DNA from: Lycorma delicatula
Lineage: Eukaryota; Arthropoda; Insecta; Hemiptera; Fulgoridae
Direction of reading: 5' to 3'
NCBI RefSeq assembly: GCF_047948215.1
Contig: NC_134456.1
Span: 10,999,730-11,063,729, forward strand
DNA: 64,000 nt
The position numbers were made by a program, and so were the translations under genes. Each line of letters opens with the position of its first letter. Position 1 is the first letter of the stretch. The notes under the pieces were generated by a model. That model saw only the letters and a list, made by a program, of their open reading frames with translations, was not told where the DNA came from and did no database searches. Positions 34,449 to 45,874 of this stretch are shown one piece after another.

Positions 34449-35888
34449 GTTACACAGTTATATGACTACCAAAGTTTACATCGAGTATATCCAACAAGGC
34501 ATAGATGAAGTTTGCAATTGTATTACTAAGTCATTGACAAGCACAGGATTGAATTTAATCGATTCGGATACAAATCCGAATAGGAATGGGCAGCCCTTGA
34601 ATTTTCTCTGAGTATGCAATCTTCTCTTCCGCTCTGCTTCTAAATCATTTACCTACACAGCTCACCGCTTCACTGATATTACGTATTCGTACTGAAATCA
34701 GCAACTGTTTTATTATAACATGTAAAATAAATTGAATTACAATTATAATATTTTTAATTTCACGAAAAGGGAAGTGATTTTTATGAATAAATAATTAAAA
34801 TATGGAATATTTATTATTTTTCAACCGTATAAAGTTACATAGTCGCTATTTCATATAACCTTACTTAATGCATATTAAAATTTCCATTAAAAAATAATTC
34901 ATTTTTATTTCCATTAAAAAACAAGATATTTTATAAAGACAGATTATATTCAGTGTAGTTATAAAATTCTACTTTATTATACCAAAAATAATCTTATAAA
35001 AATAACATAAATATTCACGAATAATTTAAGGAAAAATACAATATCATATATATTGTTAACACAAGAACAAAAATACCAAAGATAAATTGAAATTAAAATT
35101 ATATAGATAGTATTAGTAAGATAAAAGTGACTTTTAATACTAATTGAATCGATTAAAGATGAAAACTACAGTATTATTGAATTTTTTAAACAATACATGA
35201 AAGAATCAAGAAAAATAAATAACGTAAGGAAAACAATGAAACTCATACTTAAGCGGTAATTAAGTACCGAATACTCATTAATAATAAATCTTCACCTTCT
35301 TGATAAGCAGTTTTCATTTATATTAGAGCTACCTATTTTAAGCCATTAAATAATTTTAACACTGTCGTGTTTTAATTTAAAGATTTTTTTGAATCACTTT
35401 CTTCGAACTAGATGTTGTGTTATAAATGATGATCATTTATAAATTCTGCAATACATACAGAACAGATGTTAGAGCTATAAAATCTTCACAGTTTATTCTT
35501 ACATAACTTAAGGATAACAGCCTAAACTTTTATTATTCTTATTATGAACTTTTATTATTATAAGTGATGAAACTTCATGAAAACATATGATTCTCATTTA
35601 ATGTTATAATATTCTTTAAAAGTAAACAGCAGGTAGTTTCCCACACTCTAGAATACTTAGCCTTCAGAATATAGTGAATTCCAGTACAATTCCAGCCTTC
35701 TGTTTTAACAGCTCACTTTCTTGTTTATTTTTAACAACACCAATATTATGGGAATTTTTTTTATCAAAGATTTTATTTACTACTTTTACTTTAAATGTCA
35801 TATGCAAACGATAAGTAAGAAAAAAACACAATATTAAGGCGTAACCCTCAAAGTAGAAAATAATTAGGAATACATTGTGTTAAAATAA
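34449..35888. other. AT-rich DNA without recognised gene
   Basis: Nothing recognised. Reading frames are short. Confidence 0.5.
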
Positions 35889-37323
35889 TTTTTTTTTTTT
35901 TGTCTTCAGTCATTTGACTAGTTTGATGCAGCTCTCCAAGATTCCCTATATAGTGCTAGTCGTTTCATTTCAGTATACCCTCTACATCCTACATCCCTAA
36001 CAATTTTTTTTACATATTCCAAACGTGGCCTGCCTACACAATTTTTCTTTTCTACTATATTTTCCAAAGTTTCTTAAGTATATTTTTCCAAATGCTTCTT
36101 TCTTTATCTATTTGCCGCAATACCTCTTCATTTGTCACTTTATCCACCCGTCTGATTTTTAACATTCTCCTATAGCAACGCATTTCAAAAGCTTCTAATC
36201 CTTTCTTCTCAGATACTCCGATCGTCCAAGTTTCACTTCCATATAAAGCGACACTCCGAACATACACTTTCAAAAATCTTTTCCTGACATTTAAATTAAT
36301 TTTTGATGTAAACAAATTATATTCCTTACTGAAGGCTCGTTTAGCTTGTGTTATTCGGCATTTTATATCGCTCCTGCTTCGTCCATCTTTAGTAATTCTA
36401 CTTCCCAAATAACAAAATTCTTCTACCTCCATAATCTTTTCTCCTCCTATTTTCACATTCAGCAAATAACAATCTTTGTTATTTCTACTACATTTCATTA
36501 CTTTTGTTTTGTTCTTGTTTATTTTCATGCGATAGTTCTTGCGTAGGACTTCATCTATGCCGTTCATTGTTTTTTCTAAATCCTTTTTACTCTCGGCTAG
36601 AATTACTATATCATCGGCAAATCGTAGCATCTTTATCTTTTCACCTTGTACTGTTACTCCGAATCTAAATTGTTCTTTAACATCATTAACCGCTAGTTCC
36701 ATGTAAAGATTAAAAAGTAACGGAGATAGGGAACATCCTTGTCGGACTCCCTTTCATATTACGACTTCTTTCTTATGTTCTTCAATTGTTACTGTTGCTG
36801 TTTGGTTGCTGTGCATGTTAGCAATTGTTCTTCTATCTCTGTATTTGAACCCTAATTTTTTTAAAATGCTGAACATTTAATTCCAGTCTACGTTATCGAA
36901 TGCCTTTTCTAGGTCTATAAACGCCAAGTATGTCGGTTTGATTTTCTTTAATCTTCCTTCTACTATTAATCTGAGGCCTAAAGTTGCTTCCCTTGTCCCT
37001 ATACTTTTCCTGAAACCAAATTGGTCTTCTCCTAACAGTTCCTCAATTCTTCTGCATAGAATTCTAGTTAAGATTTTTGATGCGTGACTAGTTAAACCAA
37101 TTGTTCTGTATTCTTCACATTTATCTGCCCCTGCTTTCTTTGGTATCATTACTATAACACTTTTTTTGAAGTCTGACGGAAATTCCCCTTTTTCATAAAT
37201 ATTACACACCAGTTTGTATAATCTATCAATCGCTTCCTCACCTGCACTGCGCAGTAATTCTACATGTATTCCGTCTATTCCAGGAGCCTTTCTGCCATTT
37301 AAATCTTTTAATCCTCTCTTAAA
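35889..37323 (-). mobile_element. RTE-type LINE copy R-5, 5'-truncated
   Basis: The copy contains the RT and the conserved 3' end; the 5' edge runs into an A tract. Compared with R-4 it lacks part of the 3' coding region (36050-36075), carries an insertion around LLNVKIGGEK, and has lost four codons (RRIEELLGED in place of RRIERRVEEVLGED). Stops are found in the RT: AGA to TGA just before GVRQGC (near 36755) and a TAA in WN-stop (near 36880). The AGA-to-TGA change is also in R-6. Confidence 0.93.
36055..36702 (-). pseudogene. RT palm/C-terminal part of R-5
   Basis: This is the longest open part. It begins at MELAVNDVKEQFRFG just after motif B, includes MLRFADDIVIL, EEFCYLGSRITKDGR and the RQIDKERSIW block, then diverges at ILKKLWKI because of a local deletion. 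It shares the Glu-to-Lys change in RQIDKERS with R-6. Not functional. Confidence 0.85.
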
Positions 37324-38330
37324 AAAAAAAATAAATATTTTTTAATAAAAAACTCTCCAGTTTCTCTCATAGCCGCTCCACCACCAGTAATTGTCCTCCA
37401 TTGCACGTAACCATACAATAAGTGGAAAAAGTTTAATCTCAAACTGAAAAAAAATATAATTTTTTCGTCGCAGATAAATAACCAAATTGTTAATACTAAT
37501 TTAATTTTATCGAAGAAGTACTTTTTTCTTAATTTAGAAGTAGATGAAAATGTAACATCCAAATATTCATAAAAAGCGTGTTATGCAAATTATACTCATT
37601 CACTATCTCATTTCTATATAATCTGAAATACCGTTTCAATTCTTTGAAATTTTAGCTGAATTTGACTTAGATAATTTTTGTTTTCCCCAAACCTACTTTC
37701 AAATTTAATTCATCATATTAACTTTCTAAAATAACAATCAATCGCTATAAAGTAACATTATCTGCTAAAATTTTATAAAGTACGATCCTTTAGAAGTTGT
37801 ACCTGAAGTTTCAGATGCTTGCATTTAGTTCCTTGTGGTGATTGAATAAAGCAAAAATAAATTTTGATATTTCCTGAAAAAAAAATGGTAAAACTGAAGT
37901 TCGAATAAGTATAAAGTATCTAATTTTTAAAAGTTTCACCCCAATGGACGTACAAAAATAGTTAGATTAGAAAGAAATTTTCCCTTTTGTTTTCAACGGT
38001 AAAAAGGTGGGTTGCTGAATTTACACGATAGAGATTCAAAAATCACTAACAAATAACAAAATCGTTGACTGAAGGTAAGATCAACAATACACCGTGTCCA
38101 CTAAATTTTACACGATGTTTTGAATATGAAAAACCTTTTTACTTAACGGGTGCCGTGTTTGTTTACAGTCGACTCAAAACGATTTCGATTGAACATTTCT
38201 CGAAGGACTTATTTAAGCGCCATTTCACTTAATTTCTTTGATGTTTTATAATAGAAGATGAAAATTATGTTTTAAAACGAAATACAAAGTTTCATCTTTC
38301 ATAAGATGAACTTCTTCTCTTACTATGTCG
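37324..38330. other. AT-rich DNA without recognised gene
   Basis: A minus frame at 37308-37562 overlaps the edge of R-5 and shows no motif. The rest holds nothing I can name. Confidence 0.5.
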
Positions 38331-39660
38331 ATGTCGATGTCCCATATAAAACGCAACCCAGCCTTATATTGGTAGGTATTGAAATAATAAAAAGGCATGT
38401 GTAAATGTAAATGTAATTATTACCATCCATTACCTTACATTTAGAGTAAATGTTGGAAGTAGCCGCCATCTTCTTGAATACAAGTTTCAATTCTTTTTAC
38501 AGCGTTTCTTGCAACTTTTTTCAAAGTTTGTGGCTGGATATTTAATACAGCTTGTTCAATATTCACTTTCAATCGTTCAAGTGTTCGTGGTTTGTTGCTG
38601 TAGGCTTTATCTTTGAGGTAACCCCGTAGAAAAAAATCCGCCGCAGTTAAATATGGAGATCTTGGTGGCCACAAACCTCGATCGATAACACGATTACCAA
38701 AGAATTCCTCGACGAAATCAGAAGTTGAACCTGCGTAGTACGATGTCGCACCGTCATGTTTTAGCCGGCAGTGTCTGTCTTCCTCTTCCAAGAGTAGGAT
38801 GAACTGATATAAAATATCCTGATATCGTTCTGCATTAATGGTGTACTCGAAAAAAATAGGACCGATTATTTTCTTCGGCGATAACGCGCACCACACGCCC
38901 AACTTCTGCGGGTGTAATTGTTTTTCGTGATAAACGTGTGGATTTTCAGCGCTCCAAATTCTACTGTTTTGGCTGTTTACGTAGCCGTCCAAATAAAACC
39001 GTGCTTCATCGGTGAAAAATAACGAATCCATAACATTGATTCCCTCACGCAGGAATCGACGGAACCGTTGACAATATTGTAGCCGTTTTTCTTTGTCGGG
39101 CTCAAGAAGTCGATGAACCGTTTGAATGCGATAAGGTCGTAATTGTAATTGTTTGGTCGCCCGATGAACAGTCGATTTAGACAAAGTAATTTAAGCAGAC
39201 AAACGTCTGATCGATTTATTTGGCGAGGCGAGTAATCGGTCTTTGATTTCAGCGACTGTATCTGTATTCAATACGGACGCAGATCTTTTGTGTTCCTTTT
39301 TATTAACAGAACCGGTCTCTCTAAATTTTGCAACTAACCTTAAAACTGATGTTTTGTTAGGAGCTGGTTTATCTGGGTACTTATGGCGAAACAAATCTTG
39401 CACTGCAACCACTGATTTCGTACTGAAGCACGACTCAACAATGAAAACACGTTCATCTAGCGAAATCTCCATCTTGTCTCTAGCAATACACTGAACGTTA
39501 TGATTTCATTGTTGTTACTATCGGTAGTGTTCTACTGCGTCGCCGCGATGTTCAGATGTTAGACGAGTCCATTTCAGTAACGAGTAGGGGAGTAAGCTAG
39601 ACTTTTGAAATTTCATGGATGAGAGATTGATGGGTTGCGTTTTATACGGGACACTCTGTA
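38331..39660 (-). mobile_element. Tc1/mariner-superfamily element M3 with terminal repeats
   Basis: The ends are inverted: gtcccatataaaacgcaacc (38339-38358) mirrors the right end, where tgggttgcgttttatacggg is followed by acactctgta. The inner 22 bp match with one change; the outermost left bases have drifted. The right end abuts TA dinucleotides (tgtatatata), the target of this superfamily. The element is about 1.33 kb and holds one transposase frame. Confidence 0.88.
38441..39472 (-). pseudogene. Transposase of M3, one in-frame stop
   Basis: The frame would encode about 343 residues. Residues 1-93 are the DNA-binding part (FSTKSVVAVQDLFRHKYPDK then NKTSVLRLVAKFRETGSV). A TAA at 39191-39193 follows RRLSA, and the same frame then continues with ITLSKSTVHRATKQLQLRPY to the end. 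The catalytic part has FFTDEARFYLDG (first Asp), KHDGATSYYAGS (second Asp) and PPRSPYLTAADFFLRGYLKD (third Asp, 38 residues after the second by my count). The usual QQDGA.HY and SPDLTP residues are changed to KHDGA and SPYLTA. I see no frameshift, so the stop is the only obvious lesion. Present only as a nearly intact relic unless the stop is read through. Confidence 0.88.
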
Positions 39661-39662
39661 TG

Positions 39663-39679
39663 TATATATATATATATAT
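39663..39679. repeat. (TA)n tract
   Basis: About eight TA units beside the right end of M3. Confidence 0.85.
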
Positions 39680-40740
39680 TAATAAATATTTTTATTTCTC
39701 TTAAACTACATCCTAATACTACTTCTCTATATAATCGCCACATGAATTAAGTAGCGATACACCAACTTCAACATACCCTCGTCGTATTCTTTTGTCACCA
39801 GTCCATTTAGCCACTGATTAACATCATTTTTAAGTTCATCGTCACCCGCGAATTGCTTACCATTCAAAAATTCTTTCATTTTTCCAAACACATGATAATC
39901 AGGAGAAGTTAAATCCAAACTATATGGTGAGTGGTCGTAAATTTCCCATCTAAACGTTTTCAGTAAATCACGTGTTGGACCCGCAAATCTGAACGTGCAT
40001 TATCGTGCAGCAGGATGACGCCGACGGTCAGCCGCCCACGATGCCGATTTTGAACGGCGCGCCGTAATCTACGTAGAGTTTTGCAGTAGGCTTCTGCAAT
40101 TATAGTCGTTCAGCATGGCGTGAAATCAATCATTAATACGTCAAACCGATCCCAAAAGAATGTGGCCATCAGTTTGCGTCCAAATGGCTGTGGCTTGACC
40201 TTTGTTAATCTGGTTGGTGATTGAAAATGACGCTATTCACTTGGATGCCGTTTTCTCTCTAGTTAATCCTAATATTTTGGAGTAACTTTCCTAACTCATA
40301 ATGGAAAATTATTAAACGGTTTTTGAAATCAACATTTTTCGAATTCTCGGTGATTATCTAGGGCCTCCCTTAACGTTCTTCATCGTGCAAATTAATTTCG
40401 TTATTTCTAAACTTTTCACACCATTTTCGGACATTTCTTTCATTCATTACATTATCACCTTTCACATCAACCATCTGCCTATGAATTTCAGCCGGCTTAA
40501 CGTTTTTATGGTTAAAAAAACGTATGACTTCACGTATTTCACATTCGGCGGCAACATCGATTTTCCTATTCATTTTATAACGTAATAACACACATGTAAT
40601 CAAAGATAATACATCGCGATAACTTACAAACAATGCAGTGTGCACATTACTAGCGTGGCCATGAACGACACACTTCGCCAACTTTAAGGAGAGAAATTTC
40701 CCAGTGGTCTTTACTTTAGAGATATCCCCAGTATATAACG
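39680..40740 (-). pseudogene. Mariner DD34D transposase relic M4
   Basis: The minus strand starts with MNRKIDVAAECEIREVIRFF, EIHRQMVDVKG and ERNVRKWCEKFRNNEINLHD, the N-terminal HTH of one mariner lineage. It ends with LLHDNARSD (second Asp), SPYSLDLTSPDYHVF (third Asp) and WLNGLVTKEYDEGMLKLVYR. The middle (40255-40370) is decayed, the WDRFDVLMIDF segment survives, and a frameshift precedes the SPYSLD block. This is a different mariner lineage from M3 and from M1. Confidence 0.83.
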
Positions 40741-40746
40741 TATATT

Positions 40747-40749
<3 letters not shown>

Positions 40750-40779
<30 letters not shown>
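40750..40779. repeat. (TA)n microsatellite
   Basis: About fifteen TA units separating relics M4 and M5. Confidence 0.9.
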
Positions 40780-40782
<3 letters not shown>

Positions 40783-40800
40783 TGAAATATTACACTAAAA

Positions 40801-41130
40801 GATGGTTCTATCCGCAGGAAAAGTCATTGCTACGGTTTTTTTGGTATCTCATAGTGTGGTGCTCATAAACTTTCTGGAAAAAGGCAGGACCATCACCGGA
40901 TAGTATTGCCTTTCACTTCTGGACCTATTTAAGGGGACTATTCCGGTTGAATCTCGACATTTGGCCAAAAAGAAAGCGCTTTTACACCACAAAAATGCGC
41001 CTGAACACACTTCTCGGTGGCAAAATTCCATGATATACGCTTTGAAATGCTTCCACATATAGTATACGGCCAGATTTGGCTCCTAGCTACAACTTTTCCT
41101 AAACTTGAATAACGAAGATTCACTTCAAAT
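40801..41130 (+). pseudogene. Mariner DD34D transposase relic M5
   Basis: The plus strand in mixed frames gives FLEKGRTITG-like residues, LLDLFKGTIPVESRHLAKKK and LLHHKNAPEHTS, then PHIVYGQIW and RRFTSNEI. This parallels the mariner block DYLEKG.TITGEYY..LL..L, KKVLFHQDNAPAHTS and KRF.SNEE. The catalytic Asp of HQDNAP is replaced by Lys (HHKNAP). Only the catalytic half remains. It lies opposite in orientation to M4. Confidence 0.72.
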
Positions 41131-41366
41131 GATTAGGTCAACATTTTTCAGTCTTGTACTAATCACATTTTTTGAGGATATTAAAAAATTGGGTAATTGC
41201 TGGTTTGTATGTATTGAATTTCTAGGTGATTATGATGAAAAATAAAAAAATAAAATTTTAAAGGCACTTAAAAGTCGAAAATAGAACATAATAGAACCTT
41301 ATTTGGTTTATTTGGGCACGTATCAAGATAATGGTATTTCCCATGAAGAATATCTGATCTACTAAT

Positions 41367-41660
41367 ATATAGCCCAGTGATTTCCAAACTGTGCGTCGCG
41401 GCGCCCCGGGGAGCCGCGGCCTCTTCACAGAGATGCCGCGAAATATGTAAAAGCTTCATAATTAATTTAACCAATACATTTATAAATATTAATTTAATGT
41501 TAATAAAGTAAAGAAATAATGAAGATGCACGAGTTTTATTTATTTTTATCTCTTACTTACGAGTAGTCATACTTTTACTTAGAGTAGGGCGCCATGGAAA
41601 AATTTTAATTGACAAAGGGCGCCGCGACTCGGAAAAGTTTCGGAACCATTGAATATAGCC
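41367..41660. mobile_element. hAT-type MITE with 8-bp target duplication
   Basis: The element (41375-41652) starts cagtgatttccaaactgtgc and ends ttcggaaccattga, an imperfect inverted pair of the hAT type (CAGTGGTTCCCAAAC). atatagcc flanks it on both sides (41367-41374 and 41653-41660), the 8-bp target duplication expected for hAT. Subterminal gcgccgcg and gcgtcgcggcgcc words are also typical. It is 278 bp and encodes nothing, so it depended on a transposase from elsewhere. Confidence 0.88.
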
Positions 41661-42287
41661 TCTTGAGTAAACTGCTCGAAAATCGTTCCGAAATCTCTCA
41701 GTGTACTATTCGTTTAATTAACCTATCTTGTAAAATTTTTCAAATGTATCAATGAAAGATGAACTATAATGATATTTTATTGCATTATAATAGCCTTTCT
41801 TGTGTAACGGGAATATTATTTAAGTAGTAAAGATAGATGAATTGTATTAATTTCAAGTATTCTGTTTATTACACTTATTTTTTTTAAAGAACTCAGTATA
41901 TATATTTAATATATATAATTAAGAACTCAATATATTTTTGTAAAACTTAGTTAATCCTATCTCTTCCAGGAAATCTATTTACTTTCGATCTAAACAAAGC
42001 TTAATTGAATTCACTTAATATTATCTTTTTATTTAAATAAATATGTTTAAAAAAGATTGGGAATCTTAAGAGAATGCTAATTAATAGTAGATTCAATAAT
42101 GCACTAAATAAAAAAATTCTATAAATTCCTCTGATTTACAGATTTTTAATCCTTATCCTAATATTTTGGAGTAAGCTTCCTAAATCATAATGGAAAAAAT
42201 ATTAAACAGTTTTTGACATCAACATTTTTCGAATAATATTACGATCATTTCCTAAAACATAAATGAATCCAAGAAAAAAAATCCTAG
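41661..42287. other. AT-rich DNA with an M4-like fragment
   Basis: About 42135-42238 repeats a segment inside M4 (40262-40345): both contain cctaatattttggagtaa and ctcataatgg or ctaaatcataatgg, then catcaacatttttcgaat. It is probably a stray piece of another M4-family copy. The remainder is AT-rich. Confidence 0.6.
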
Positions 42288-42561
42288 ACATTTATATACC
42301 TTTTTTCCTGTTTAGCCTCCGGGAATCGCCGTCAGGTATTACTCCAGAGAATGAATGAGGATGATATGTATGAGTGTAAGTGAAGTGTAGTCTTGTACAG
42401 TCTCAGGTCGACCGTTTCTGAGATGTGTGGTTAATTGAAACCCAACCACCAAAGAACACCGGTATCCACGATCTAGTATTCAAATCCCTATAAAAGTAAC
42501 TTACTGCCTTTACTAGGATTTGAACTTGGAACTCTCGACTTCGAAATCACACATTTATATA
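42288..42561 (-). mobile_element. SINE-A copy 6, head-truncated, exact target duplication
   Basis: The 11-mer acatttatata occurs exactly at 42288-42298 and 42551-42561. Between them lies SINE-A on the minus strand lacking the first part of the tRNA-like head (sequence stops at cgacttcgaaatcac). It is thus a true 5'-truncated insertion. Confidence 0.92.
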
Positions 42562-43958
42562 GCTGTCATAAACGTATAATGTTACGTTAATTTTTTTTAA
42601 GTTTAGTAAATAATGAATTATTTTCATTTTTGTAACATATACAAGTTTTAACCTTGTAGAGCAACAGCCGGAGAATTAAAACACCATTTTTTATTTAGTC
42701 AGTCATTAATTAAAGCTATAACGTTTGTGGAGCTTATACAAAGTATAATAATAAAAAAATTATAACTAAACGAATATAAAGAGAAATAAATAAAATTACT
42801 CTATAATGATTAAATAAAAATTTTTTTATAAGTCATTCTTTATACATTTAATTGTATGTATATTTTTTGAATTATTTATTATTAATAAATAACTTAGAGA
42901 TATTGAACGGTTGTAATAGACTAATTACGGTTTCCGTTATTGAACTGTCTCCATGCAAAAGTTAATAATAAACTTAATATAAAACAATTACTTTAGTTTT
43001 GATTGGAGTTTATATCCCAGTAAACAGTTATTAGAAGCCAGTCTCCGCAAAATTGATAACTTTGATCGCTGCTAAACTTTGGATGAAAGTTAAATTTATT
43101 AATTAGGAAATCAGTATAATGTTTAATATTGTTAATTAAAGCTCAAGTGTAATTTTACATCGATACAAATTTAATTGTAATTATATTTATGTAACAATTG
43201 ATAATTATAACTTTATAGCAGCAACGTAATAGTTATGAGAAGGAAGTGTTTAAAGTTACGATATTTAATAAGTACAATCTACAGTATTCTGTTAAATAAT
43301 CTTGTTTAGTTATAATTTCTTTTAATTTGCAGAATTTTTTATTTTTATTATTACAGTAAATCGTAATATTTCCTGGACTTCAAAAGAGTATGTTTCGTTG
43401 GATCAGAATCTTATATGTACATCATCACAGCTCTTCATTTAATTGTTAAAATTATTAAAATGTTGAGTAAATAAAAGTAATTACTTACAAATAATTGTAA
43501 AAATAATACTTTAATATTAATTATAATAAAACAATAAGAAAATTAAATAGTAATTCATCCAATTATATACAATACGATAAGGGTGATCGCTTGGGGAAGC
43601 GAATTAGAAAAAAAATATTTTTCAGATGAAGAAACTTATGTGTTACGAAACACTTCGGTTCCTACCTAAACAGAGCTATTTAAATGGAAAATCTTTTACA
43701 ATAACTGACAACAGTAAGTCTGTGGAGTCACTAGTAATCTTATTTCCACCACTTATTTTAGGTTCAGTGGATAATGGTAGGCGCCGAAGAGTCAAAGTAT
43801 TATATATTTGCCATCGCTTATACACTTTTAAGTAACGCACAGTAAATCTCAACTACATATCACTCAGTAGAGAATGAATTATGCGATTCATATATTCGAA
43901 CAAACTATGTATTCAGAGAACTTCCCACCTCTAACACTCTCTTTAACGGATAAACAGA
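42562..43958. other. AT-rich DNA without recognised gene
   Basis: A 69-codon plus frame at 43626-43835 has no recognisable motif. Nothing else is seen. Confidence 0.5.
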
Positions 43959-44825
43959 TTTTTTTTTTTTTTTGTCTTCAGTCATTTGACTGGTTTGATG
44001 CAGCTCTCCAAGATAATCTCTATCTAGTGCTAGTCCTTTCATTTCAGTATACCCTCTACATCCTACATCCCCAACAATTTGTTTTACGTATTCCAAACGT
44101 GGCCTGCCTACACAATTTTTCTTTTCTACCTGTCCTTCCAATATTAAAGCAACTATTCCAGGATGCCTTAGTATGTGGCCTATATGTCTGTCTCTTCTTT
44201 TAACTATATTTTTCCAAATGCTTCTTTCTTTATCTATTTGCCGCAATACCTCTTCATTTGTCACTTTATCCACCCGTCTGATTTTTAACATTCTCCTATA
44301 GCACCGCAATTCAAAAGCTTCTAATCTTTTCTCCTCAGATACTCCGATCGTCCAAGTTTCACTTCCATATAAAGCGACACTCCAAACATACACTTTCAAA
44401 AATCTTTTCCTGACATTTAAATTAATTTTTGATGTAAACAAATTATATTTCTTACTGAAGGCTCGTTTCGCTTGTGCTATTCGGCATTTTCTATCGCTCC
44501 TGCTTCGCCCATCTTTAGTAATTCTACTTCCCAAATAACAAAATTCTTCTACCTCCATAATCTTTTCTCCTCCTATTTTCACATTCAGCGGTCCAGCTTT
44601 GTTATTTCTACTACATTTCATTACTTTTGTTTTGTTCTTTTTTATTTTCATGCGATAGTTCTTGCGTAGGACTTCATCTATGCCGTTCATTGTTTCTTCT
44701 AAATCCTTTTTACTCTCGGCTAGAATTACTATATCATCGACAAATCGTAGCATCTTTATCTTTTCACCTTGTACTGTTACTCCGAATCTAAATTGTTCTT
44801 TAACATCATTAACCCCTAGTTCCAT
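43905..44825 (-). pseudogene. RT C-terminal half of R-6
   Basis: This 306-codon open stretch runs from MELGVNDVKEQFRFG through the catalytic loop and YVWSVALYGSETWTIGV to the native C-terminal GRPRLEYVKQIVGDVGCRGY, then reads out into the tail. The catalytic box reads RFVDD in place of RFADD. It is the only copy in which the IGHILRHPGIVALILEGQVE block is still in frame with the palm. The fingers lie upstream beyond the shared TGA (44975-45169 in frame pieces). Not functional as it stands. Confidence 0.88.
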
Positions 44826-45270
44826 GTAAAGATTAAAAAGTAACGGAGATAGGGAACATCCTTGTCGGACTCCCTTTCATATTACGGCTTCTTTCTTATG
44901 TTCTTCAATTGTTACTGTTGCTGTTTGGTTCCTGTACATGTTAGCCATTGTTCTTCTATCTCTGTATTTGAACCCTAATTTTTTAAAATGCTGAACATTT
45001 TATTCCAGTCTACGTTATCGAATTCCTTTTCTAGGTCTATAAACGCCAAGTATGTCGGTTTGATTTTCTTTAATCTTCCTTCTACTATTAATCTGAGGCC
45101 TAAAATTGCTTCCCTTGTCCCTATACTTTTCCTGAAACCAAATTGGTCTTCTCCTAACACTTCTTCCACTCTCCTCTCAATTCTTCTGTATAGAATTCTA
45201 GTTAAGATTTTTGATGCATGACTAGTTAAACTAATTGTTCTGTATTCTTCACATTTACCTGCCCCTACTT
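43959..45270 (-). mobile_element. RTE-type LINE copy R-6, 5'-truncated
   Basis: The 3' tail (15-base T run then gtcttcagtcatttgactgg) and RT are present; homology ends at ctgcccctac. It shares with R-5 the TGA before GVRQGC (near 44876), KKIKPTYLAF in place of KKNKPTYLAF, and RQIDKERS. The different 5' endpoints show that R-5 and R-6 are separate insertions from a related source. Confidence 0.94.
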
Positions 45271-45833
45271 AAGCAGATTAATGTAGGGTAATTTACAATC
45301 TATTTTCTTTGCTAAAATGATGTTAATCTTGAAAATCAAATACTTTTGGTAATTAATTATCAAACAAACAAGTAACTCTTTTTGTCATATGCGTATTTGT
45401 TTTTCCTTTTTGTACAAACACATTATTTACGTACAAGAGGAATAAACAGATTGACATTTTAGTAAAAAAAAAAAAAACAAGTTATTTATGTAGCAAATTA
45501 TAGATAGAATAATAAAATGTGGAATATGGATTTCGCCATTTAACTGTATGCATAGAGATTTTAAAACCAGTCTCACCAAATTTTCTTCCGAAGAAAAACA
45601 GAATAGTTTTTATTTAATTGGGGGCACCGCCCTAATTACATACATTTTAAGTGTAATTAATTGTATTAATAAAGTACAACAATTAATACAACATATACAT
45701 TTGCGGTTATTATTACACAGATATTATAGTAAGTGTAAGTAGTCAATTTTGAAAATCTTTTTTAGCACTTTTTTAAAACTTTCTATCGTTTTACATAATA
45801 TTTTTATTTGTAAACAGAAGTTATATCTAACAA

Positions 45834-45834
<1 letters not shown>
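45271..45834. other. AT-rich DNA without recognised gene
   Basis: A 64-codon plus frame (45548-45742) shows no motif. Confidence 0.5.

Positions 45835-45871
<37 letters not shown>
45835..45871. repeat. (TA)n microsatellite
   Basis: About eighteen TA units. Confidence 0.93.
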
Positions 45872-45874
<3 letters not shown>

